Positions 56,577 to 64,000 of a stretch of 64,000 bases of DNA are shown here, piece after piece. The number at the start of each line of letters is the position of its first letter. Position 1 is the first letter of the stretch. Position numbers and translations under genes: made by a program. The stretch comes from JBAJNN01 sp036881905. Its GTDB lineage: Bacteria; Pseudomonadota; Alphaproteobacteria; Rhizobiales; Im1. The stretch is taken from assembly GCA_036881905.1 (NCBI GenBank), contig JBAJNN010000005.1, forward strand, positions 19,098 to 83,097. The letters run 5' to 3'. Under the pieces are notes generated by a model. It saw nothing but the letters and a program-made list of their open reading frames with translations. It ran no database searches and was not told where the DNA came from.

Positions 56577-59500
56577 ATGAAAATCTACAAGGACAACACA
56601 CTCTCGCTCATTCCTTGGCCCTTCGGTCTTCGGGGCCGGTTGTTTCTCGGCGTCGGAGTGGCGATGTTTTTTAACCTCGATGAGCCCGATGCGCTGCTCG
56701 ATGAGCAGGATTTGTGGGAAACGGTACCGACTCTGCTCGGGGACCAGGTTCTCGATCAGGGCATGCCGAAACAACAGGGCGAAATGCTGCTTTGTGGTTC
56801 GTGCCATGCTCCCGCCGGCAAGCCGGTGCGCGCCGTGGAGATCTCCGCCCGGATCGGCGCACTCAAAAAGTCTCTCTATGTCGTTGGCGATCGCTACTGG
56901 GACGGCAAAAAAATCATCGGGCCCGAACCCTATACCCGGATGCCGATCGACTGGGCCCATGCCTATGGCGGCCCCGATTTCGCGCGCAATCCGCAAGGCA
57001 AGGGCTATATGGCTTCCGGCGGCAAAGGGCGGCGCGGGAAAAAACGGAATGATGGGCCTTGCCCACTGCCCAATATAGAAAATCCCGCCGATTTGATCCG
57101 TCGCCGCGATCAGCAACCCGAACCGGCCGGTTTCGGCCCGTTGGGCCCGACATGGCGGCAGCGCTCGGAGCAGGCCGGTTCCGGCACTTATGACGACAGA
57201 TGGCTTCTGGAGCGCTGGCCCTATCTTCCTGACGATTTTGACCTCGATTATTTCAACTGCGCCCAGCCCGACCAATGGCGCCCTCGCGACGAAAACGGCC
57301 AACCTTTCTTCAAACCGGGCGATCCGATCGAAATCTCGCATATGCATCCGCGAAAACCCGTGATCGCAAGTCACCTGCCGACCGGGCGTTTGCGGCTGTT
57401 CGCCATCACCGATCCGGATTTCGATCCGTTCCGTTTCCCTACATCCTTGCCGTCTCACACGCTCAAGGACAGCGACGTCATGCGCGAGGTGGCGACCCGT
57501 CTTGAGACGGTGTGGCTGTTCCCTGAGGTTGAACGCGGCGTCGCCATCCATCGCGGTGCTTTTGAAATTCGCGATGATGAATTCGCCGATGTCACCCGCC
57601 TGTTCGCGACCGTGGAGGCTGCCGACGACCCCCCGCGCGATCTTGATCATTATCGCTGGAGCCAAGAGACCTTTCTGCAACGCATGGCCGGCGTTGATAT
57701 GGCCGAAAGCGGTGACGCGCTGGCCGGCGCCCGCAAGGCGCTGCGCGGGGTTGGCAATTTGCCCAAGAAAATCCGCGCCATGCGCGATGCGGCCTTTGGA
57801 AGGGTTCCGATTCGCCCGGCCCCGGGCTTGGCGGATATGGAGGCCCAGAATGCCAGCGTGATTGCCGAAAGCCGCGCCATGCTTAAGCGGATGGAGGCCC
57901 AGATGATTCCTGAACTGTCCGAATTGGGCGCCGCGGGCCAGGCGCGAAAAATGATCCGGACCATGCGGGGCCGGTTGGACCAAAACGAAGCCGAATTGAC
58001 CAAAAATCTGGCCTCGCTCGCACAAGAGCACGCCGACAATGCCGCTGTTCTCGAAGAAGAGCTGGGCCAGATGGAGGCGGCGGACTCGTTGGACCCGCAA
58101 CAGGCTGAAGAGATCAAGTCGCACATTGCCATGTTGCGTGACGGTCGGGGCATGAAGCCGCCATCGATCGCGCCGTGGCACGATATGGGCTTTGCTCTGG
58201 TGTGCCAAGCCTGCCGTGTCGTCGAATACAGCCCGGCCCATCGCCAGACTCTCGAGGCCATGGGCTTCGAGCGCGAGACGCTCGCCGATAAATGGCTCGG
58301 CCTTCTGGAAAGCGAGCATCGCAGCCACCCCGACCAATGGGGCCTTGACGACGGCGAAGGTGACTGCGTCTTGCCGGCCGGTCTGGTGTTGCCGCGTTTC
58401 GACGGACACAAGCTGGTCGCGCTGCATGGGGTCGCGCTTGGCGAAATAGGCCGTGGCGATGCCGTCAAAACCGCCCCGGGCAGTCTCGCGCAAGCACTGT
58501 TTTATCCGGCCTCGTCCCTGATCGGGGTTCCCGGCATGCCGGCCCGTGAGAAGGCTGCCCCGGTGCTCGTGGTCGCCGATCCGTTTTCGGCCGTTTTGGC
58601 CGAGCAGGAGATTGGCGATTTCTGTTCGGTGATCGCCCTTGAAACCCCCGAGCCCACCGACGACGCCGGTGGCGACGCCCTGGCCAAGGCCCCCCTCATC
58701 TATCTTCTGCAAGGGGCGGGCGGCGCCGAAGCCGATCTTGCCGCCTGGCGGGCCGTCATTCCCAATATCGCCGCCTTGCGTTTCGAACGCGCGCAAACGC
58801 TCTTTGAGGCTCATCGCGCCGGCGAAAGCCTGCGCGATTTGCTGCTGAAAACCTTGCCCCCCGAAAGCTTCCCCGAACACGCGCTCGATACCACCCTGCC
58901 GCCGCCTGGAAAACCGCCGGACGAAAATTTCCTGAAAGGGTTCGAGTTGCCCGATATTGGAGCCATCAACACCAAACTTCGCGAAGAGCTGCTGGACCAT
59001 CATGTCACCGAAATGGAAGCGCTTTTGAACAGCCACCCGCAATGGCAGGCCATGGCCGGGCAGTCGAAAAAACTTGATCTTCGCGCCATGTTGGCGCAGC
59101 ATGAAAAGCTCGACATTGACGAGACCATGGCGCTGGCGCAATCGCTGGCGCAGGAAGGCCTGGCAATGCTTGACGGTCTGAAGCCTCAGGACACCGAGAC
59201 CTTCAAATCCAGGATCAACGAGAATATCGAGCGGTTGGTCGCGGAAAAGGAAACCATCAAGACGGCGATGGACGGTGATATGGTCGATGCCGTGCCTGAA
59301 GACATGAAACAACAGTTTGTGCAATCGGGTATCGATATTGCGGCGATGAAAAAGCGCAGCCGCGAGGAGGTCGTGCAGATGCATGCGCGTGGTCAGACCC
59401 TGTCCGGCGCCATACTCGACGATGTCGACTTGTCCGGTCTGAAGCTTTCCGGCGCCGATTTTTCACGTTGTCGTCTGCAACGGACCAATTTCAGCGACGC

Positions 59501-60374
59501 CATTCTCGATGGCTGTCGCTTCGACACCACGCAATGCAGCGAGACCATTTTCGCCAACACCTCGTTGAAAAAGGCGAAGCTTGAAAACAGCATCCTCGAC
59601 AAACCGGTCATGACCGGAGCCGATCTGACCGGGGCAGAGATGGAAAAGCTCGTTGTCTCCAATGCCGATTGCAAAAACGCCGTTTTCAACGACGCCGTCT
59701 GGACATTGGGCCATTGCACGAAATGCAATATGGAAGCGGCGCAATTTAAACGCTTCAAATCCCATCTGGCGATGTTCAGCGATATAATCCTCGATAAGGC
59801 CGATTTTTCCGGCGCCGAAATGACCAAAACAGTGTTCGAATCATCATCGGCGAATCAGGCCCGTTTTATATCGGCCAGTCTGCATGACACCATGTTCGAC
59901 GGGGTCGAGGGTGAAGAGGTCGATTTCAGCCGCGCCGATCTCGATAAGTGGCGCAGCATGGGCAACACCATTTTACGACAAGCCCGATTCACCAACGCCA
60001 GCATGAAACGCGCTTCATTGTTCAACAGCGATTTCGGCGGTTCGGTCTTCACCGGAGCGGTCCTGGATCATTCGATCGTCCAGAGTTGCCAGCTTGCAGG
60101 CGCCGATCTTGTAGGCGTTCGCGCGAGAGAGGCGCGCTTGGCCAAAACCAATCTCGACGGCGCGGATATGCGCGGCATGAATCTCTACGGGGCTTGCCTG
60201 AAAAACGCCAAGGTTACGCGAGCCGATCTCAGCCATTCCCACCTCTATAATGCGCAACTTTACAAACTCGTGACCGGTGATACCAAGCTCGACGGCGCCG
60301 ATTATCGCAACACCTTGTTGCACAAGGCCGAACAGGCGCGCAAAACCGCCCGAAGCGATGGGGGGGCCGGGTGA
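56577..60374 (+). CDS. DUF2169 adaptor fused to a pentapeptide-repeat domain
   Basis: 1265 aa, MKIYKDNTLSLIPWPFGLRG. The N-terminal DUF2169 domain (about 1-330) has VVGDRYWDGKKIIGPEPYTR and MPIDWAHAYGG. A coiled-coil middle (about 440-510), a second conserved region (EAMGFERETLADKWLGLLES; AEQEIGDFCSVIALETPEPT), then pentapeptide repeats from about 942 to 1250 of the A(D/N)LxG type (LSGADFSRCRLQRTNFSDAI). DUF2169 proteins are T6SS adaptors or chaperones that load effectors onto VgrG/PAAR. The pentapeptide part should fold as a right-handed beta-helix. The 192 bases before it are AT-rich and gene-free. The 5' end of this gene recurs in the scars between cargo genes. Confidence 0.9.
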   Translation: MKIYKDNTLSLIPWPFGLRGRLFLGVGVAMFFNLDEPDALLDEQDLWETVPTLLGDQVLDQGMPKQQGEMLLCGSCHAPAGKPVRAVEISARIGALKKSLYVVGDRYWDGKKIIGPEPYTRMPIDWAHAYGGPDFARNPQGKGYMASGGKGRRGKKRNDGPCPLPNIENPADLIRRRDQQPEPAGFGPLGPTWRQRSEQAGSGTYDDRWLLERWPYLPDDFDLDYFNCAQPDQWRPRDENGQPFFKPGDPIEISHMHPRKPVIASHLPTGRLRLFAITDPDFDPFRFPTSLPSHTLKDSDVMREVATRLETVWLFPEVERGVAIHRGAFEIRDDEFADVTRLFATVEAADDPPRDLDHYRWSQETFLQRMAGVDMAESGDALAGARKALRGVGNLPKKIRAMRDAAFGRVPIRPAPGLADMEAQNASVIAESRAMLKRMEAQMIPELSELGAAGQARKMIRTMRGRLDQNEAELTKNLASLAQEHADNAAVLEEELGQMEAADSLDPQQAEEIKSHIAMLRDGRGMKPPSIAPWHDMGFALVCQACRVVEYSPAHRQTLEAMGFERETLADKWLGLLESEHRSHPDQWGLDDGEGDCVLPAGLVLPRFDGHKLVALHGVALGEIGRGDAVKTAPGSLAQALFYPASSLIGVPGMPAREKAAPVLVVADPFSAVLAEQEIGDFCSVIALETPEPTDDAGGDALAKAPLIYLLQGAGGAEADLAAWRAVIPNIAALRFERAQTLFEAHRAGESLRDLLLKTLPPESFPEHALDTTLPPPGKPPDENFLKGFELPDIGAINTKLREELLDHHVTEMEALLNSHPQWQAMAGQSKKLDLRAMLAQHEKLDIDETMALAQSLAQEGLAMLDGLKPQDTETFKSRINENIERLVAEKETIKTAMDGDMVDAVPEDMKQQFVQSGIDIAAMKKRSREEVVQMHARGQTLSGAILDDVDLSGLKLSGADFSRCRLQRTNFSDAILDGCRFDTTQCSETIFANTSLKKAKLENSILDKPVMTGADLTGAEMEKLVVSNADCKNAVFNDAVWTLGHCTKCNMEAAQFKRFKSHLAMFSDIILDKADFSGAEMTKTVFESSSANQARFISASLHDTMFDGVEGEEVDFSRADLDKWRSMGNTILRQARFTNASMKRASLFNSDFGGSVFTGAVLDHSIVQSCQLAGADLVGVRAREARLAKTNLDGADMRGMNLYGACLKNAKVTRADLSHSHLYNAQLYKLVTGDTKLDGADYRNTLLHKAEQARKTARSDGGAG

Positions 60375-61465
60375 TGGCCACAATGACGCGCGAGGAGGTG
60401 GTTCACGCCATTGCCGATGTGCAAATGGTTGAAAACGCCGATCTGTCCGGGCTCGACCTTGGCGGGGCGGATCTGCGCAACGGATTTTTCGAGAACTGCG
60501 ATTTTTCCCGCGCCGATCTGACCAATGCCGATGTCGGCAAGGCGGAATTCGAGGGCTGTTGTTTTGCCGATGCCACCCTTGACGGGCTGCATCTTGAACT
60601 GGCGCGGTGGCAGGAGGCGGATCTTAGCCGTGTCAAACTGCGCAACGGCCGTATCAAGCGCTGCCTGTTCGACAAAAGCGATTTTTCCGGCGCCGATCTG
60701 AGCGGTAGTTATTTCGGCTGGACGATCGCCATGGGGGCTTGTTTCGAAGGCGCCCGTCTCGCGCATATGCATATCGAGAAAACCGTCTTCGATCAGGCCA
60801 CATTGCAAGAGGTCGATTTCACCGGTTCGCGCGTCGAACGCACTTCCTTTAACGAGGCGGTCATGAGCGGTGTGATTTTTCGCGATGCCGTCTTTTATCG
60901 CTGTTTGTTGCACAAGGCCCGGCTGGCCGGGCAATCTTTCGCCGGATTGGCCTTCAAACAGGTCAATTTCAATGAGGCCGATCTTGCACGAGCCGATTTC
61001 AGCGATGCCGACATCACCATGTCGTTGTTTATGGGGGCCAATTTGGCCAAGGCCAATATGCGACGCGTCACGGCCGACCACTGCATGTTCGCACAGGCCG
61101 ACCTTTCGCAAGCCGACCTTTCGCAAGGTTCGTTCAAACAGGCGATTTTCGAGGAGGCAACCGCGGTGCGGACGCAGTTTTCCGGCGCCAAACTGACCCA
61201 TGGGAAATTCACCAATGCCGATTGTTGCGATGGCCGCTTCGATCACGCCGATTGCCAGCATACGGACCTGGCTCATGCCGATTGCACCAATGCCGATTTT
61301 TCCCATGCCGGGCTGTTTCGCGCCAGTCTTCACCGGACCATGACCGATGGCGTAAACTGGACCGGCGCCGATCGCCAGTTTGCCATGACAACCGATAAAG
61401 AGCGCGAGGCGGCTGAAAACTGGACGCCGCCGGCCGATCTGGCGCATGAAACGATGAGCGCATGA
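60374..61465 (+). CDS. Pentapeptide-repeat protein
   Basis: 363 aa, almost entirely pentapeptide repeats (NADLSGLDLGGADLRNGFFE; FSRADLTNADVGKAEFEGCC; FDKSDFSGADLSGSYFGW). Starts at ATG 60374 overlapping the DUF2169 stop (TGATG), so the two are translationally coupled. Probably stacks with or extends the beta-helix of the adaptor. Similar genes accompany DUF2169/DUF3540/DUF4150 in T6SS loci. Biochemical role unknown. Confidence 0.88.
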   Translation: MATMTREEVVHAIADVQMVENADLSGLDLGGADLRNGFFENCDFSRADLTNADVGKAEFEGCCFADATLDGLHLELARWQEADLSRVKLRNGRIKRCLFDKSDFSGADLSGSYFGWTIAMGACFEGARLAHMHIEKTVFDQATLQEVDFTGSRVERTSFNEAVMSGVIFRDAVFYRCLLHKARLAGQSFAGLAFKQVNFNEADLARADFSDADITMSLFMGANLAKANMRRVTADHCMFAQADLSQADLSQGSFKQAIFEEATAVRTQFSGAKLTHGKFTNADCCDGRFDHADCQHTDLAHADCTNADFSHAGLFRASLHRTMTDGVNWTGADRQFAMTTDKEREAAENWTPPADLAHETMSA

Positions 61466-61470
61466 AACGA

Positions 61471-61518
61471 GAGCATAATCCGAGCCGGAGAGAGCCGCGG
61501 GTGGACCAGGATTATGCG
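61471..61518. repeat. REP-like palindrome, GAGCATAATCC family (copy B)
   Basis: GAGCATAATCC at the left and GGATTATGC at the right frame a GC-rich centre. Immediately downstream of the pentapeptide gene. Confidence 0.55.
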
Positions 61519-61545
61519 GACAGGATAAAGAGTTTAACAACGCCG

Positions 61546-61567
61546 GTTCGATTCAGTCGGATCGAAC
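61546..61567. repeat. Inverted repeat GTTCGAT / ATCGAAC
   Basis: Perfect 7-bp arms around an 8-base centre (TCAGTCGG), between REP copies B and C. No T tract follows. Part of a stacked cluster of palindromes that may end or stabilise the upstream transcript. Confidence 0.45.
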
Positions 61568-61571
61568 GACG

Positions 61572-61627
61572 CTTTAGAGCCTAATCCGATCCGGAGCGAT
61601 AGCTACGGACGATCAAGATTATGCTTA
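61572..61627. repeat. REP-like palindrome, GAGCCTAATCC family (copy C)
   Basis: Aligns along its length with copy A at 9405-9456: both contain TAATCCGATCCG, ATAGCT and a GATTATGCTTA-like right end. 78 bases upstream of the second DUF3540 gene. Confidence 0.55.
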
Positions 61628-61704
61628 TAAAATAGAATGTTGGAGCGGTATTGCGATTCAATTCGAATACAATCCGCTCTGGATGGATTTCACAGGAATG
61701 CAGC

Positions 61705-62349
61705 ATGTCCGATCCGGCCTTTGGTGAATTGTCCTGTTTGCCGGTCCTGCCCGAAATTCTCCAGGCGGCGATTGTGCAAATCAGAGCGTGCGGCTCCGTT
61801 TGCGGCATTGTTCTCCATGATGGCCGTGTGATTGAGGCGCGAGTCTCACCCGGTTGCCTGCTGCGCCCGGAGACGGGCGATACCGTCGCCGTTTGTCTGG
61901 AGGAGAACGGACGACAGGCCATGATTTTCGCGGTGTTGGAGCGCGCCGAAGCAAACGCGTCACATCTCGATTTCGACCATGGCGTCCGGATTGTCGCGGC
62001 AGGATCGCTGTCTCTGATCGCCGATCGGGGCCTGAAAATTCGCTCGCGCCGGTTGAATGCCTTTGCGGCCGGGGTTAAGGCGCGTTTGGGCAATGCAGTT
62101 CACCATATGGGTAAAATGCGGGTGATGTTCGGGTGTTTTCGTCATGTCGCCGAGAGGGTGCAGTGCGCCTCGGCGCGGGTAACTCAGCGGTTGGGGTCCT
62201 ATGCCCGTGACAGTTTGGCCCATGAGGAGCGCCACGCCGCTTCGTCGCGCCATGTGGTTGAAACCGATCTGGTGATAAAGACCCGCCGGACCGACATTGT
62301 CGCGAAAAAAACTGTTAAATGTGACGCTAAGCTGATACAACTCGGCTAG
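61705..62349 (+). CDS. DUF3540 protein (copy 2)
   Basis: 214 aa from ATG 61705 (MSDPAFGELSCLPVLPEILQ); a TTG 54 bases upstream is in frame but unlikely. Beta-rich N-terminal part (GCLLRPETGDTVAVCLEENG; MIFAVLERA), IVAAGSLSLIADRGLKIRSR, then a helical half rich in Arg and Glu. Paralogous in layout to the protein at 42136-42765. Adjacent to the DUF4150 tip gene, its usual partner. Likely a spike-loading accessory factor. Confidence 0.75.
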   Translation: MSDPAFGELSCLPVLPEILQAAIVQIRACGSVCGIVLHDGRVIEARVSPGCLLRPETGDTVAVCLEENGRQAMIFAVLERAEANASHLDFDHGVRIVAAGSLSLIADRGLKIRSRRLNAFAAGVKARLGNAVHHMGKMRVMFGCFRHVAERVQCASARVTQRLGSYARDSLAHEERHAASSRHVVETDLVIKTRRTDIVAKKTVKCDAKLIQLG

Positions 62350-62645
62350 GGTTTGTTAGCGTCTAGGGTTTGGAGCACGCTATGAGCGAAAATCTCTCAG
62401 TTTCAGGAGCGCAAGCACCGGAAGGGCCTCGCTCTCTTAAGCTTTCTCGACGTCAAAATGGGTCATTTTCGCCATATCCTTATCGGGCGCGGCGGATTTT
62501 ACCCCTAAAAAGCGCGTCGAAGCCCCTTTGTGGAGTGCGACGCGGCAGCGAGATCTTTTCCTATTCGGGAGGAGACTCCGTCCCGCACCGTGCCCTGACC
62601 TCAACCGTGAACAGGCCCTAGCAAATCGCCGGAGGAGGGTGATCG
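62350..62645. other. Short intergenic stretch before the DUF4150 gene
   Basis: Nearly 300 bases. Several short frames exist on both strands with no recognisable family or ribosome binding site. Only the GGAGGAGGGTG ahead of the DUF4150 start at 62646 is a clear signal. Confidence 0.4.
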
Positions 62646-63056
62646 ATGTTTGCCTTGTGCCAGGGAAAAGCCATGCAGATGGCGCCGGCCGATGTCTGCA
62701 AGACAGCCGTCGGACCGGCCGTCGTGCCGATGCCTTATCCCAATATCTCATATTCCGCCAGCGCGACGTCGGTGGTCGGCCATGTGTTATTTGAGGGTCT
62801 GCCGGCGGTGACCCAAGCCGCCAAAGACGCCGTCAGCACCGGCGACGAAGCCGGCGCCTCGGGCGGGGGCGGGGTGGTCTCGTCCAAGGTTTGCGGCCAG
62901 ACGACCTATATAAAGGGATGTTCGACCATTTTCGTCGGGGGCGCGCCGCTGCAACGTTTGACCAGCGTGACCGGGCAAAACGCAGAGGGTGGAACCGAGA
63001 ATGCGGTCGGCGGGTCTTACACCCCGGCTCAGACGACGGTTCTGACACTGGGGTGA
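62646..63056 (+). CDS. DUF4150 PAAR-like spike-tip protein
   Basis: 136 aa, MFALCQGKAMQMAPADVCKT. The motif PVVPMPYPNISYSASATSV-like start (VGPAVVPMPYPNISYSASAT) and GGGVVSSKVCGQTTYIKGCS are those of DUF4150, a PAAR-like tip that caps VgrG. There is no C-terminal toxin extension. Strong Shine-Dalgarno (GGAGGAGGGTG). Closes the T6SS accessory block of adaptor, pentapeptide, DUF3540 and tip. Confidence 0.88.
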   Translation: MFALCQGKAMQMAPADVCKTAVGPAVVPMPYPNISYSASATSVVGHVLFEGLPAVTQAAKDAVSTGDEAGASGGGGVVSSKVCGQTTYIKGCSTIFVGGAPLQRLTSVTGQNAEGGTENAVGGSYTPAQTTVLTLG

Positions 63057-63104
63057 GGCGGCCTTGAGGCCCAGAAACTTCGTGATCGGACGGCCCGATA
63101 CCCA

Positions 63105-64000
63105 ATGTGTAAGGGCAAAACAGACAAAGCGGATCCGGCCCGGCGCCGCGCGGCGATGATCGGAGCCGTCGTTCTCGCGGCCGCGCTCGATGCGCCCGCG
63201 GCCGGGGCTGCGGCGCTCTCGCCAGCGACGCTGTCATGGCGGCCCGGCGCTGAGGGGCCGGTCTTTCTCGTTATCGCGTCGATCGCGGCTGTGGCGGTGC
63301 TGTGGGCGGTTTTCGCTACGGTGAGAGCCGCGCAGCGCGAGCGCGAGATGCGCCGACAACTGAACGCTCTGCAAAGTGAGCGTGACGAGGCCGAAAGGGT
63401 CTTGAGGTCCGAGCCGCAGCTTTTATTCATCTGGCGCGGGCGCAATGCGACTCCCGAACACATTGTCGCACAGATGTGCGGCCTGTGCGCCATTCCCGAA
63501 ACCCGCGAAAAACAGGCCGATTTCGCCGCCTGGATCGCGCCGGAGTCCTGGGTGAGGCTTGGCTGTGCGCTCGGCGCGTTGCGCAAAACCGGACACATGT
63601 TCAATATCGCCATAAAAACCATGGCGGGCGAGCGTCTCGAAGCCGATGGACGAACCGCCGGCGGCTTGGTGACGCTGCGTTTGCGCCCGCTGGTCGGCGA
63701 GCGCCTGGTCCTGAATGAGCTTGAAGCCAAGCATCGCGCGCTTGGCCGCCGCGCCGGGCGGCTGGAGACGCTGCTCGACGCCGCGCCGCTCGCGATCTGG
63801 TTGCGCCGCGATGATGGCCGGATCGCCTGGGCCAACAACGCCTATATCCGCGCCGTGGACGGCGAGGCTCTGGAGCAGGTGGTGGGCCAGACTATGACGC
63901 TGACCGGAGAGGGCCAGGACAGCGCGGATGAAAAGCCGGCAAAACGCCGCGATGATGGCCGGATCGCCTGGGCCAACAACGCCTATATCCGCGCCGTGGA
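63105..64000 (+). CDS. PAS-domain sensor kinase, DivL-like, 3' part outside the window
   Basis: 299 codons visible, open to the window end. An N-terminal hydrophobic stretch, then a membrane helix (GPVFLVIASIAAVAVLWAVF, about 66-85), a coiled segment (REREMRRQLNALQSERDEAE) and at least one PAS-like region (LLDAAPLAIWLRRDDGRIAW ANNAY). This layout resembles alphaproteobacterial DivL and related PAS histidine kinases of cell-cycle control; the kinase domain itself is not seen, so the name is tentative. The last 56 bases repeat an earlier segment exactly. Confidence 0.65.
   Translation, partial: MCKGKTDKADPARRRAAMIGAVVLAAALDAPAAGAAALSPATLSWRPGAEGPVFLVIASIAAVAVLWAVFATVRAAQREREMRRQLNALQSERDEAERVLRSEPQLLFIWRGRNATPEHIVAQMCGLCAIPETREKQADFAAWIAPESWVRLGCALGALRKTGHMFNIAIKTMAGERLEADGRTAGGLVTLRLRPLVGERLVLNELEAKHRALGRRAGRLETLLDAAPLAIWLRRDDGRIAWANNAYIRAVDGEALEQVVGQTMTLTGEGQDSADEKPAKRRDDGRIAWANNAYIRAV
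63804..64000 (+). repeat. Identical 56-bp direct repeat within the PAS-kinase gene
   Basis: Bases 63804-63859 and 63945-64000 are identical (RRDDGRIAWANNAYIRAVD coding). The offset is 141 bases (47 codons), so the frame is kept. The second copy ends exactly at the window edge. Confidence 0.85.

Noticed and set aside
56568..59384. A 938-codon minus-strand frame opposite the DUF2169 gene
   Set aside because: It is a His/Gly/Arg-rich shadow of the coding strand; the plus strand has clear DUF2169 and pentapeptide motifs.
61546..61567. Rho-independent terminator after the pentapeptide gene
   Set aside because: The stem is perfect but no T tract follows; it fits better as part of a cluster of REP-like palindromes.

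Overview
The window is a piece of an alphaproteobacterial chromosome, most likely Hyphomicrobiales (Rhizobiales). The evidence is the form of the ribosomal and elongation-factor proteins, the DUF1640-like coiled-coil protein, the DivL-like PAS kinase, and several intergenic palindromes of the GAGCATAATCC...GATTATGC and GCAATTCC...GGAATTGC types that are common in that order. No species is claimed.

Layout. (1) 1-10343, minus strand: the str-S10 ribosomal cluster (rpsL, rpsG, fusA, tuf, rpsJ, rplC, rplD, rplW, rplB, rpsS, rplV, rpsC, rplP truncated by the window edge), with rpsD upstream. (2) 10685-12663: xseA and a small DUF1640-like membrane coiled-coil protein. (3) 12987-24108, minus: a nutrient-uptake operon with a LuxR-type regulator, two Dpp/Opp-type permeases, a fused double ABC ATPase, a hydantoinase/oxoprolinase-type protein, two DUF917 proteins and a peptide-type binding protein. 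(4) 24158-32947: tRNA-Leu(GAG), lipB, msrA, purB, cutA, nadK, a decayed dioxygenase/LysE exporter pair carrying one of two MITE-like elements, thiamine salvage genes thiM-thiE-thiD, and a CHCC zinc-finger protein. (5) 33112-63056, plus: a complete type VI secretion system. (6) 63105-64000: start of a DivL-like sensor kinase.

The T6SS locus encodes all 13 core components (TssB, C, Hcp, E, F, G, ClpV, J, K, L, M, A, VgrG), an extra DUF3540 protein inside the core, then a DUF2169-pentapeptide adaptor, a second pentapeptide protein, a second DUF3540 protein and a DUF4150 PAAR-like tip. No kinase/phosphatase (PpkA/PppA/Fha) genes are seen. Four 11-bp-phased TGTCAW half-sites upstream of tssB look like tandem Pho boxes, suggesting phosphate-starvation control.

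The most unusual part lies between vgrG and the DUF2169 gene (52630-56576). It holds four related small genes. Each begins with the same N-terminal tag, followed by a low-complexity linker, a helix and a gp5-needle-like glycine-rich beta repeat, and ends in a variable, AT-rich 3' part. Between consecutive genes lies a composite scar: a truncated copy of the 5' end of the DUF2169 gene joined to a truncated copy of the 3' end of vgrG. The array therefore looks built by repeated recombination of a vgrG-cargo-DUF2169 module, i.e. a T6SS spike-cargo cassette array. The resident VgrG stops right after its OB-fold and has no needle of its own, so the cargo proteins may supply the needle in trans. I see no recognised toxin or immunity gene in the window.
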